NCBI GenBank assembly: GCA_041648735.1
Contig: JBAZOO010000012.1
Coordinates: 32,500-96,499 of the forward strand
Length of the DNA: 64,000 bases
Source: JBAZOO01 sp041648735
GTDB lineage: Bacteria > Verrucomicrobiota > Lentisphaeria > Oligosphaerales > CAITYL01
Reading direction: 5' to 3'
Part shown: one piece after another, positions 33,060-41,584 of the stretch
Layout of the letters: the number at the start of each line of letters is the position of its first letter
Position numbering within the stretch: the stretch's first letter is position 1
Notes under the pieces: generated by a model
Told to the model about the DNA's origin: nothing
Databases searched by the model: none
The model's input: the letters and a program-made list of their open reading frames with translations, nothing else
Program-made: the position numbers and the translations under genes

Positions 33060-34265
33060 TCAGTATTTGGGGGTGGCTTGGAGCAGTTGGGCGATGACCG
33101 ACTCGGGGGTCATCCCTTCGGCGCGGGCGCTGTAGTTGACGGCCAGGCGGTGGCGCATGACCGGATGGGCGACCGCGGCGACGTCGTCGCAGGAGACGCA
33201 TTTGGCGCCGCGGAGGGCGGCCCGGGCCTTGCCGGCGGCGACCAGGGCGATGGAGGCGCGGGGGCCGCAGCCCCAGGCCAGCCATTGGTTGATGAAGTCG
33301 GGGGTGCCGGGCTGGCCGACGCGGGTGGCCCGCACCAGGCTGGTGGCGTAATGGATCACCGTCTCCGCCACGGGGATGCGGGTGACGAGCTGCTGCATGG
33401 TCCGGATTTCCTCGCCGCTGAGGACGTGCTGGATCGGGCGGAAGCTCTTCTCGGTGACGCGGCGGATGATTTGCTTCTCCTCCGCCTCGCTGGGATAGCC
33501 GACCATGACCTTGAAGAGGAAGCGGTCCTGCTGCGCCTCGGGCAGGGGGTAGGTGCCTTCCTGTTCGAGGGGGTTCTGGGTGGCGAGGACGAAGAAGGGG
33601 AAGGGCAGCTTGTGGTTGGAGCCGCCGATGGAGACCTGGCGTTCCTGCATCGCTTCGAGCATGGCGGCCTGGGTCTTGGGGGGGGTGCGGTTGATCTCGT
33701 CGGCCAGGATGATGTTGGCGAAGATCGGGCCGGCAAAGAACTTGAAGGCGCGGCGGCCGGTCTCCGGGTCGTCCTGGATGATTTCGGTGCCGGTGATGTC
33801 GGAGGGGAGCAGGTCGGGGGTGAACTGGATGCGCTTGAAGGTCAGGGAGAGGGCCTCGGCGAGGGAGGAGACGAGGAGGGTCTTGGCGAGGCCGGGCACG
33901 CCTTCGAGGAGGCAGTGGCCGCCGGCGAGCACCGCCATGAAAAGTTCCTCGATCACGGCCTGCTGGCCGACAATGGCCTTGTCCAGCTCGCCGAGGATGG
34001 CCTGGTGGGCGGTGCGGAGCCGTTCCAGCCCCTGGAGGTCGTCGGCGCTGAGATCCGGCGTGGCCGGCGCGGGCGCCGGTTCGGCGGGGGGCTGGGGTGG
34101 TTGGGTGGTGGCCGGCTGCTCCGCCGCCGCGGCGGCGGTGGCGGGGGCGGCCGTGTCGCGGAGCAGCTCGCCGTTGCATTCCGGGCAGCGGACGCCGGCG
34201 AGTTCCTCTTCGAGGGCGCGGAAACGTTTGCCGCAGCCGTTGCAGATCACATTCACTTTGGCCAT
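33060..34265 (-). CDS. MoxR-family AAA ATPase with N-terminal zinc ribbon
   Basis: 401-aa MoxR ATPase, a chaperone-like AAA+ protein that works with vWA proteins. Walker A EGVPGLAKT is at 121-129. Walker B ILADEINRTPPKTQAAMLEA and sensor 1 LATQNPLEQEGTYPLPEAQQ are typical. Unusually, the protein begins with a zinc ribbon (C8, C11, C27, C30) and a proline-rich linker of about 40 residues before the AAA core. It is the last gene of the cluster that includes DUF58 and two vWA proteins, its expected partners. Start ATG 34265 follows an AGGAG site; a GTG two codons upstream overlaps the preceding stop. Confidence 0.92.
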   Translation of the reverse strand: MAKVNVICNGCGKRFRALEEELAGVRCPECNGELLRDTAAPATAAAAAEQPATTQPPQPPAEPAPAPATPDLSADDLQGLERLRTAHQAILGELDKAIVGQQAVIEELFMAVLAGGHCLLEGVPGLAKTLLVSSLAEALSLTFKRIQFTPDLLPSDITGTEIIQDDPETGRRAFKFFAGPIFANIILADEINRTPPKTQAAMLEAMQERQVSIGGSNHKLPFPFFVLATQNPLEQEGTYPLPEAQQDRFLFKVMVGYPSEAEEKQIIRRVTEKSFRPIQHVLSGEEIRTMQQLVTRIPVAETVIHYATSLVRATRVGQPGTPDFINQWLAWGCGPRASIALVAAGKARAALRGAKCVSCDDVAAVAHPVMRHRLAVNYSARAEGMTPESVIAQLLQATPKY

Positions 34266-34267
34266 GT

Positions 34268-35011
34268 TCACTTCTCCTGTTCGAACTGGATTTCCGCGAT
34301 TGCCGCCAAGGGGACCGTCACCATTGTCCGTCCGACCTTGACCTTGAGGGAGTCGCCGAGGCAGGTGGGGGTGGCGTTGAGCACGTCGCCGTTGCGCAGG
34401 CGGAGGCGTGGCGCCGCCGTGGGGAGTGGGGCGAAGAGGATGGCGGCGAGGGCGGGGGCGGCGAAGCGCTTGAGGCCGTCGGCGCCGCGGATGCCGGCGG
34501 ATTCCGCATCCGCCCAGAGCAGCCGGCCGGTGACGCCGCCGCCGTAGAGGTCGAGGGCGGTGGGGAAGGCGGCCGGTTTGGTTGGGCTGCGCTGGAGCTG
34601 GGGGAGGGAGTAATAGATGGCGGCGACCTCCTCGCGGGGGAGGTCGAGGCGGCCGCCGGCGAGGCTGGAGCGGAAGATGAGTTCCGGGAGCCAGGCGGCG
34701 AGCACGCCGCTGAGGCGGCTGCCGTCGGCCAGGATGAGGCCGCCGGGCTTGGCGACGACTGGCGGCTGGCTGAACTGGATGCTTTTGACCTGGGCGAGCG
34801 GCCGCTCGGTGCCCGGCGCGCCCGGCGCGTCATAGCGCACGGCGGTGGCGGTGATGGCGCGGACGGTGACGTTGGCCAGCGGCGCGGCGTCGGCGAGGCG
34901 GAGGGTGTCGGCCGCCGCTGGCCGGGGCGGCAGCAGCGCCAGGAGCGCCAGCAGCGCCAGTGGCCGCAGCCGGCCGGGGCGGCCAAGTGTTGGGATCAGC
35001 GGTTCAGTCAT
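34268..35011 (-). CDS. Exported beta-rich protein of unknown function
   Basis: 247-aa protein with a signal peptide (RPLALLALLALLPPRPAAA) and no further membrane helix. The mature part has several short similar blocks, such as DTLRLADAAPLANVTVRAIT, GLILADGSRLSGVL and RLRLRNGDVLNATP, each an SH3-like barrel strand pattern around a LxxGDxxxG-type turn. I do not recognise a named family. It sits between the toroid protein and MoxR and probably acts in the periplasm with the cluster. Confidence 0.8.
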   Translation of the reverse strand: MTEPLIPTLGRPGRLRPLALLALLALLPPRPAAADTLRLADAAPLANVTVRAITATAVRYDAPGAPGTERPLAQVKSIQFSQPPVVAKPGGLILADGSRLSGVLAAWLPELIFRSSLAGGRLDLPREEVAAIYYSLPQLQRSPTKPAAFPTALDLYGGGVTGRLLWADAESAGIRGADGLKRFAAPALAAILFAPLPTAAPRLRLRNGDVLNATPTCLGDSLKVKVGRTMVTVPLAAIAEIQFEQEK

Positions 35012-35052
35012 TTCAGCATCCGTTGCCAGGACATTGCAAGTTGGGCGGGAAT

Positions 35053-36177
35053 TCACCGCTGGTAGATGGGCAGGTAGCGGTAGGGCACGCCGAGGATCAG
35101 GATTGCCCAGGAGGTCTCCAGCATCTGGCCATAATGCGGCGTGCGTTTCCAGTCCTCCAGGATCTTCTGCTTGATTTTCGGGTAGTAGTCCTTCCAGGGG
35201 GCGCCGCCGTAATGGTAGAGGCCGACGGAGGCATAGTAATGGCCATACCAGTACCATTCGCGGTTGCGCTGGGGGTCGAAGGCGCTGGCCATCAGGTAGT
35301 CCACGGCGTCCTTGACCAGCGGGTCGTCGTGCCGGCCCACGGTCTGGAGGCAGACCAGTCCGGCGGCGGTGCGGGCGAAGCCGGCGGGGCCGCCGCCGGG
35401 CATGTAGCGGAAGCCTTTCTCCTGGGGGTTCCAGCAGCTTTGGATGAACTGGATGGCGCGGTCAATCGTCTCCTTGGGGACATGGACTCCCGCCTCGCCG
35501 GCGGCGCGCAGGGCCATCACCTGCATGACGGTGACGGAGATGTCGCCCGGATCCGGCTTGGGCTGGTAGCGCCAGCCGCCGCGGCTGTGCTGGGTGTCAA
35601 CGATCAGGTTCACGGCCTTGATGAGCGCCGTGCGCAGCCGCGGATTGGCGGACATGCCGTAGGCCTCCGCCAGCGCCAGGGTTGCCAGGGCGTGCTGGTA
35701 CATGGGGCCGGGGACCTGGGCGGCCGGGGCGTTGCGGGTGCCGGCGATCAGGCCGTTCTCCCGCTGGGCGTTGAGGAGGAACTGCAACCCCAGCCCGACT
35801 TCCTTGGCGTACTTGCCCTCGCCCGGCACGGTGCCGTCCACCATGAGCGCCATCACGGCGAAGGCGACCTCGCCGCAGTTGTTGGCGCCATGGGCGGTGT
35901 TCCAGCCGCCGTCGGCGCGCTGGGTCTCGGCGAGCCAGGCCTGGGCGCGGCCGATGGCGGCGACCACGCTTTGCTCGAGCGGCACGTAGGCGTCGAAGAG
36001 GAACGGCTGCCGGCCGCCGCCGCCGTCATCGGCCGCCGCCGGCGCCTGGGCGCGGGCCGTGCCCATGCCGGCCAGCGGCAGGAGGAGGGGCAGCAGCAGG
36101 GGCAGGAGGAGGTGGCGGAGGATTCGGCGGGGCATGGCGGCGGAACCTTGGTGGCGGCGGCTGGGGGTGGCGGTCAT
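35053..36177 (-). CDS. Exported prenyltransferase/squalene-oxidase-repeat protein
   Basis: 374-aa protein with a leucine-rich signal peptide and several QW-like repeats (RADGGWNTAHG, SRGGWRYQP, PGDISVTVMQVMALRAAG, GGGPAGFARTAAGLVCLQT). These build the alpha/alpha toroid of terpene cyclases. The catalytic DxDD motif of squalene-hopene cyclases is not visible, so it is more likely a binding or scaffold toroid than a cyclase. The start at 36177 overlaps the preceding stop (ATGA); an internal Met at 36135 would give a tighter signal peptide. Confidence 0.85.
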   Translation of the reverse strand: MTATPSRRHQGSAAMPRRILRHLLLPLLLPLLLPLAGMGTARAQAPAAADDGGGGRQPFLFDAYVPLEQSVVAAIGRAQAWLAETQRADGGWNTAHGANNCGEVAFAVMALMVDGTVPGEGKYAKEVGLGLQFLLNAQRENGLIAGTRNAPAAQVPGPMYQHALATLALAEAYGMSANPRLRTALIKAVNLIVDTQHSRGGWRYQPKPDPGDISVTVMQVMALRAAGEAGVHVPKETIDRAIQFIQSCWNPQEKGFRYMPGGGPAGFARTAAGLVCLQTVGRHDDPLVKDAVDYLMASAFDPQRNREWYWYGHYYASVGLYHYGGAPWKDYYPKIKQKILEDWKRTPHYGQMLETSWAILILGVPYRYLPIYQR

Positions 36178-37541
36178 TTGGCGATTTCGAGGAAGTACTT
36201 CTTCACTTCGGCGTCGAGCAGGTCAGGATATTTGGCCTGGCGGGCGGAGAGGAGGGCGCCGCGTTCGCGGGGGGGGAGGCGGGCGGCCCAGTCGGCGCCG
36301 CCCGGGCCCTGGCCGCCCTTGGCGGCCAGTTGCGACCCCGTGGAGCTATGTTCCTTGGAGTCGGTGGCCTGGGCCGGGCTTTCCGGGCTTTGCGGCTGGG
36401 GCGGCCCGGGCGGCTGGCCGGGCTGGGGCTTGCCCGCCATCTGCCGGGCCTGCTCCCGCGCCTGGCCGAGCGCCGCTTCGACTTGCTGCCGGGCGTCCTT
36501 GACGCTTCCCTGGGCCTGGGCATCCTTGTTCTCCATCATCTCGCCCATGGCCTGCTCCATTTTCTGCTCCGCCGGCCCCAGCCCCAATTTCTCCATTTGC
36601 TGGGCGGCCGTGTCCATCTTGCCGGCCATTTCCTGCCGTTCCTGGCTGCCCATGGGCTGCTGCTGGGTGGCGGAGTCGCCCAGTTGCTGTTCCATCTCGG
36701 CCAGCCCGCTGGCGAGATCTTGCAGCTCTTGCAGGTTGGCGGCCTGCTCGGCCGGCTGCTGTTCGCCGGCGGTCTGCTCGGCCAGTTGCTTCTCCATGGC
36801 GGCCAGGGCCTCCTGCTGCCGTTGCTCGGCCTTGGGCAAGTCCAGGCTGTTCAGATTCTTGGCGGCGTCCGTCATCTTTTGGGCGATGGGGTCGGTGGGG
36901 GTGGTCTTCGGCGTTGGCGGCGGCGCTTCCGGCTGGCTGTTGAGCCGCTGCTGTTCGGCGGCCAGCTCCTGCTGCTCGCTGGCCAGTTTCATGGCGTCGG
37001 TGGCGGCGGTCTCCGGCGTCTTTTCGCCGCGGTTCAGCTCCGCCTCCAGCTTCTGGGTTTCCTCCAGCAGTTCCCGCTGCTTTTCGATGGCCTGCTGCCG
37101 GTCGGCGGCGGCCTCGGCCTTGCCGGCCTGGCGCCTGAGCTTTTCCAGGGCCTCCACCGCGGTGATGTAGTGGCCGCGGGCGGACTCGTAATGGCCGGCC
37201 CGCCGCGCCTGGTCCGCCGCCTTGGTGCTCTCCCCCAGCTCGGCGATGATGCTGCGCACCTCCTTGTCCTTGACCTTGCCGACCGTCTCCCCCATGGCCT
37301 GGTCGCCCTGGATTTCGGCGGCGCTGAAGATCCGGCTTTCCTCCTTGCGTTCCTGGAGGGTTGCCAGCCGTTCGCGGATGTCCCCCATCATGCGGTCTTC
37401 GACGACGGCGTTCTGGAACAGCTCCTCGGAGGCGGTGGCGGGTGGCGTGGCCAGCGGCGCCGCGCCGAGGGTGAGGGCGGCGATGAGGAGTGGCCAGTGG
37501 CTGGTGCGGGCGGCGGTCAGTTTTTCCGGCTGTTTTTTCAT
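36174..37541 (-). CDS. Exported Gln/Glu-rich coiled-coil protein
   Basis: 455-aa protein with a signal peptide (cleavage likely after TPPATA) followed by very long helical, Gln/Glu/Ala-rich sequence (LEALEKLRRQAGKAEAAADR style; LAEMEQQLGDSATQQQPMG), consistent with coiled coil. A proline/glutamine-rich stretch and a conserved-looking tail (LPPRERGALLSARQAKYPDL) end the protein. A GGAGGTG site precedes the ATG. No enzymatic motif. Similar coiled-coil proteins sit beside vWA membrane proteins in other PVC bacteria. Confidence 0.82.
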   Translation of the reverse strand: MKKQPEKLTAARTSHWPLLIAALTLGAAPLATPPATASEELFQNAVVEDRMMGDIRERLATLQERKEESRIFSAAEIQGDQAMGETVGKVKDKEVRSIIAELGESTKAADQARRAGHYESARGHYITAVEALEKLRRQAGKAEAAADRQQAIEKQRELLEETQKLEAELNRGEKTPETAATDAMKLASEQQELAAEQQRLNSQPEAPPPTPKTTPTDPIAQKMTDAAKNLNSLDLPKAEQRQQEALAAMEKQLAEQTAGEQQPAEQAANLQELQDLASGLAEMEQQLGDSATQQQPMGSQERQEMAGKMDTAAQQMEKLGLGPAEQKMEQAMGEMMENKDAQAQGSVKDARQQVEAALGQAREQARQMAGKPQPGQPPGPPQPQSPESPAQATDSKEHSSTGSQLAAKGGQGPGGADWAARLPPRERGALLSARQAKYPDLLDAEVKKYFLEIAK

Positions 37542-37546
37542 GGCTC

Positions 37547-39211
37547 TCACCTCCAGCTTTCGCCGCGGAGTTCCTTGCCGAGCGTCTCTTTTTGCCGTTT
37601 CATGTCTTCCGTCACGTCTTCCACCATTTTGCCCAGGGCGGCCATTTCCTCTTCCAGGAGCAGGCGCAGTTCCTGGGGGGAGACGATCCGCAGGGCCACT
37701 TCCGCCGAGAGCCCCTTCTCCTGCCCCTTGGGGCGGGTGGTGCAGCGGTCGGCGGCGCGGGCCTGCAAGACCAGGATTTGGCCGGGCTGCAAGTTGAGGG
37801 CCGCCAGTTGCAGCAGCCCGGCCTCGCGCCGTTCCCGCGGATTGTCCGGCCACTCGAAGCTGGCAGCGGTGCCTTCGCGCAACTTCTGGCGTTCGCCACT
37901 TTCGGTTTCGACCATGACGGCGTAGTGCAGTTCCAAGGAAGTCAGGCCGTAGTCGTCCGTGACGGCGGCAGTCCAGCGGACCTGGCTGACGGTGGCGTAG
38001 ACGGCACCGTTGTCCGGCCGGCCGATGGTCACTTCCGGTGCCAGGTCGGGGCGCACGCCCAAGGTGTAGAGCAGCCGGTCCTCGTTTTCGATGCCGTCGG
38101 CATCCACCAGGCGGACGGTGTAGCGGGCGGTCTCCCGGAGGTCGAGGTTGGGGGCGAGGTAGCCGTTGCCATCGGCGGCCATCGGGAGGCGCTTGCCGTC
38201 GAGTTCGAGTTCGCAGGCGCGGACGGGGCGGTCGGGGGTGATGCGCAAGTCGGCCTGGCTGCCGGCGGGCAGTTCCACGTCGCCGAAGGGGCGGTTGTAG
38301 GGTGGCAGGCCGGTGTAGGCTGGTGGCCGCACCGCCATGGTGCCTTTTTCGACGAAGGCCGGCTTGACCACGCGCACCGTCAGCGCCTCCGACTCGGCGT
38401 CGCCCAGGCGGGCCACCAGGCGCACGGACTTGGCCGGCTCCTGGAGCACGGCGGTGAATTCGCCGGGCTGTTCCGGGATCGGCGCGAGCGGCAGGTTGAA
38501 GCGGGCTTCCCCTTCGTACTTGACCGTGAGCCGGCCTTGGGTGGGGATGACGCCGCCGGCGCGGAGCCGCACCGTCACCGGCTTGAACTGGGCGACGACG
38601 CTGGGGGCCTCCAGGCTGAGGATGCGCGTCCGGGTCAGGTAGGCGGCATGGCCGCCGACGGCCCGGAGCCAGAAGGTGCGCAGGGAATGGGGCCCGGCCA
38701 AGGCCCAGCCGGCATAGGTGAGCAGGGCGGCGGCGGCCAGGAGGCGGCCGCGGCGCAGCAGCGCCGCCTCGGCGAGCGGCAGCCGTCTGGGGTCGAACGG
38801 GTCGCGCTGCGCTTCGCTGACCACCCACTCCTTGAGCGCGGGGGCGCCAGGCAGCCCGGGCTGGGCGGCGAACTCCACCGCCGAGACCAGCACGGAGTGG
38901 AGGCCGCTGCCGGCCCGGTCGGCGCAGGCTTCGGCGGCGCGGGCGATCTCCACGAAGTTTTGCGGTCGGGGGAAGAGGCTGGCGCGGTGGCGCCGGGGCA
39001 GCCAGCCGCCGAAGATGGCCAGGGCTGCCGTGGTGAGCAGGAGGCGCACCACGGCGGGGAAGGCGAAGAGCCAGTCGAGGAGGAAGAGGCCGAAAAAGGC
39101 CAGCAGCGCGCCGCCGGCGAGCAGGGCGAGCGTCGCCAGCCGTTCCCGGCGCCGCTTGCGCGCCTGGGCTGCCGTCAGCCGTTGTTGCAGCGTTGTCCAC
39201 CGATCCGTCAT
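37547..39211 (-). CDS. DUF4175-like membrane protein
   Basis: 554-aa protein. Two membrane helices near the N-terminus (LLAGGALLAFFGLFLLDWLF and VVRLLLTTAALAIFGGWLP) and a third at about residue 165. A large extracytoplasmic region with Ig-like beta strands follows (VRLRAGGVIPTQGRLTVKYE, YTGLPPYNRPFGDVELPAGS). The C-terminus is helical and charged (EEEMAALGKMVEDVTEDMKR). This is the pattern of DUF4175 proteins found in MoxR/vWA clusters; assignment is by architecture and context. ATG 39229 is an alternative start. Confidence 0.78.
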   Translation of the reverse strand: MTDRWTTLQQRLTAAQARKRRRERLATLALLAGGALLAFFGLFLLDWLFAFPAVVRLLLTTAALAIFGGWLPRRHRASLFPRPQNFVEIARAAEACADRAGSGLHSVLVSAVEFAAQPGLPGAPALKEWVVSEAQRDPFDPRRLPLAEAALLRRGRLLAAAALLTYAGWALAGPHSLRTFWLRAVGGHAAYLTRTRILSLEAPSVVAQFKPVTVRLRAGGVIPTQGRLTVKYEGEARFNLPLAPIPEQPGEFTAVLQEPAKSVRLVARLGDAESEALTVRVVKPAFVEKGTMAVRPPAYTGLPPYNRPFGDVELPAGSQADLRITPDRPVRACELELDGKRLPMAADGNGYLAPNLDLRETARYTVRLVDADGIENEDRLLYTLGVRPDLAPEVTIGRPDNGAVYATVSQVRWTAAVTDDYGLTSLELHYAVMVETESGERQKLREGTAASFEWPDNPRERREAGLLQLAALNLQPGQILVLQARAADRCTTRPKGQEKGLSAEVALRIVSPQELRLLLEEEMAALGKMVEDVTEDMKRQKETLGKELRGESWR

Positions 39212-39247
39212 GGCAGGTTCCAGCCTCATCCGCCTCTTGCGGGCTTT

Positions 39248-41536
39248 TCAGTCCAGGAAATAAAGTTTGCGCGCCAGCCATTCGAGGGCGAAGAGGGTCA
39301 GCGCCAGCAGCAGCAGCCCCCAGGTGTCCCACAGGCTGAAGTCGAGGGTGAAGGGGAGGGGGGGGCGGTTCTCCCGGATCTGCCGCCACGCGGCGGCGGC
39401 GTCCGGCCGGGCGAAATAGCGGCCGCCGGTCGCGGCGCAGAGGCTTTCCAGCAAGGCCCGGTGCAGGCCGGGAGCCTGGAATTCGCGTTGCACCGCCGTG
39501 ACCCGCAGCTCCAAGGGGGGCGCCCCAAAGGTGGGCGGCAGCGCGACGCGCAGCGTCCCCACCGCGGTCGGCAGCCACTCGGCCTTGTAGAGCCCTGGCC
39601 GATCCGGGACGGGGGCCATGCGGACGGTTCGTTCGACCCCGTTCTCCACGGCGGTGGCGGTGATCGCCTCGGCCACGTAGGGGGTCATGTCGGGGTTGTG
39701 CAGGCGGGCGCGGAGCCCGACGATTTCGCCGACCGTGACGTTTTCGGTGGCCGTGTAGAGCTGGGAGCGGGTGGATTCCCCCAGCAGATGGGGGAGGCCG
39801 ACGAACTGGACGGACTTCGCCCAGAAATCGCGGAAGTAGCGGTCGCCATATTCCCGGCGCCAGCGCCAGGTGGCGTCGAAGCCGAGGAAGAGCACTGGCC
39901 CCTTGCCGTAGAGGTGATGCACCAGCGCCGGCCGTTTCTCGATGCCGCCGCGGCGGGCGGCTTCCAGCAAGGTGATGGCCGACGGCTTGGTCCGGAGCGG
40001 GCGGTAGAGGTAATGGAGGGGAGGCAGCTTGGTCCAGGTCCGCAGGTTCTCGGCGCGGTCGCCGGCGAAGTTCATCAGCGGGCTGAGCACCCCCTCCTCG
40101 GTCAGGGCGAGGCTGTAGCCATCCTTCAGCGGTGCGAGCAGCTCGTCGGTGTAGCCCCGCCCCGCGGTGGGGGCGAGCGTCACCGGCAGCAGCTCCTCCA
40201 GCGGGGTGCCGCGCATGGCGTAGGGGAGCAGTTCCGGGTCGGAGAGCACCACGAGGCCGCCCGCATGGTCGCGCACGTAGCCGGCGACCGCCTGGGCGAA
40301 AGTTGCCGGCGCATCCCGCAGCGGATGGAAGCGGGAGAGGATGAGCAGGTCGAACTGGCGGTTGATTTCCTCCGCGGTGGCCGGCAGCTTCTCCAGGTAG
40401 CGGCCCCGTTGGGAAGGTGCCTGCAGCCCCCGCCGGTCCAAGGCGCCGAGGAAGAGCTTCAGCTCGACGCGCCGATCCCGTTCGAAGGCGCCGGCCAGGT
40501 AGCGGAACTCCCAGGATGGCTTGCCGAAGACCAGCAGCACGCGGATTTTCTCGTTGATCACCCGGACGTTCTTGAGGAAGCGGTTGTTCACCGCCGTGAC
40601 CTCCCCCGCCTGGGGCGCCAGCTCGGCCCGGAGGCGGAAGCGCCCCGGCTGCCTGGGGGTGAACTCCACGGGCAGGGTCGCCTCCCCGTCCGCCGCCAGC
40701 TTCACTTCCTGGACGGAGAGGGGGCTGTCGTCCAGGTAGAGGGCGAGCTTGACCGGCTGGCCGGCATAGCCGCTGGCGCGGACGCTGACATAGGCCTGGG
40801 CCTTCTCCTCCTGGAAGAGGACATCCTCGCCGATGATGCCGGTGACGGCGAGGTCGCGGGTCGTCTCGGCGCCGAAGCCGACCGCGTAGATGGGAATGTT
40901 GCGCTTCTTCAGCGCCTCGGCGGTGCGTTCCGGCAGCTCGACGGTGTTGTGGGCGCCATCGGTGAGCAGGAGGATGCCGGGGCAATAGCGGTCCTGGATC
41001 CGCTCCGCCGCCTTCTCCAGCATTTGGGAGAGGGAGGTGGGGTCGCCATCGGCGGTCACTTCCCCTTCCGCGGGGAGGTCGGCCAGGCCGTTGCGGTAGA
41101 GGAAGAAGGCCGGGGCCAGCTCGTGCCGGCTCTTCCGCCCCTCCTCGCGCAGTTCCGTGGCGAAGCGGCGGGCGGCGGTGAAGCGTTCCTGCCCGCCGGC
41201 GGCGTCGTGGATGGTCATGCTTTGGGTGGCGTCCAGCACCACGGGGACCGTCCCCGGCTGGATCGCTTCCCCCTCGATGTGCAGGGTGGGGAGGAGGAGC
41301 ATGCCGAGCAGCGCCACGTAGGCGAGGGTGCGCAGGGTGACGAGCAGCGCCCGCCGCCGCCGCGCCAGCTCGGGGTGGAGCGTGCGGTAGCGCCACCAGC
41401 AGAAGGCGGCGAGGCCGGCCACCAGGAAGGGCAGCAGCCAGAGCGGCAGCCAACTGGTGACCGCCAGGCGGTGCAGGGCCGTCACGCCGCCGGCCGCTTC
41501 GCCGCCGAAGAGGGGGATGATCCATTTCCAGAACAT
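39248..41536 (-). CDS. Large vWA-domain membrane protein
   Basis: 762-aa protein. Two N-terminal helices (WLPLWLLPFLVAGLAAFCWW and LAYVALLGMLLLPTL) precede a von Willebrand A domain (VPVVLDATQSM, ILLLTDGAHN, IYAVGFGAETTRDLAV). Its MIDAS reads D-A-T-Q-S, a DxTxS variant of DxSxS. A glutamine-amidotransferase-like segment (VVLSDPELLPYAM) and beta-rich domains follow, and a C-terminal helix (WGLLLLALTLFALEWLARKL) anchors it. It is likely a periplasm-facing partner of MoxR with the BatA-like protein upstream. Confidence 0.85.
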   Translation of the reverse strand: MFWKWIIPLFGGEAAGGVTALHRLAVTSWLPLWLLPFLVAGLAAFCWWRYRTLHPELARRRRALLVTLRTLAYVALLGMLLLPTLHIEGEAIQPGTVPVVLDATQSMTIHDAAGGQERFTAARRFATELREEGRKSRHELAPAFFLYRNGLADLPAEGEVTADGDPTSLSQMLEKAAERIQDRYCPGILLLTDGAHNTVELPERTAEALKKRNIPIYAVGFGAETTRDLAVTGIIGEDVLFQEEKAQAYVSVRASGYAGQPVKLALYLDDSPLSVQEVKLAADGEATLPVEFTPRQPGRFRLRAELAPQAGEVTAVNNRFLKNVRVINEKIRVLLVFGKPSWEFRYLAGAFERDRRVELKLFLGALDRRGLQAPSQRGRYLEKLPATAEEINRQFDLLILSRFHPLRDAPATFAQAVAGYVRDHAGGLVVLSDPELLPYAMRGTPLEELLPVTLAPTAGRGYTDELLAPLKDGYSLALTEEGVLSPLMNFAGDRAENLRTWTKLPPLHYLYRPLRTKPSAITLLEAARRGGIEKRPALVHHLYGKGPVLFLGFDATWRWRREYGDRYFRDFWAKSVQFVGLPHLLGESTRSQLYTATENVTVGEIVGLRARLHNPDMTPYVAEAITATAVENGVERTVRMAPVPDRPGLYKAEWLPTAVGTLRVALPPTFGAPPLELRVTAVQREFQAPGLHRALLESLCAATGGRYFARPDAAAAWRQIRENRPPLPFTLDFSLWDTWGLLLLALTLFALEWLARKLYFLD

Positions 41537-41584
41537 GCAGCCGTCAATCCATTCCTTTTCCGCCGGAGCCGCCGGCGGCCCCGG

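Noticed and set aside
35053..36177. Squalene-hopene cyclase (hopanoid synthesis)
   Set aside because: Too short, exported and without the DxDD motif; only the QW-like toroid repeats are shared.
36174..41525. A 1783-codon open frame on the minus strand spanning three genes
   Set aside because: Only its last 455 codons are the real coiled-coil gene; the rest is an off-frame reading of the vWA and DUF4175-like genes.
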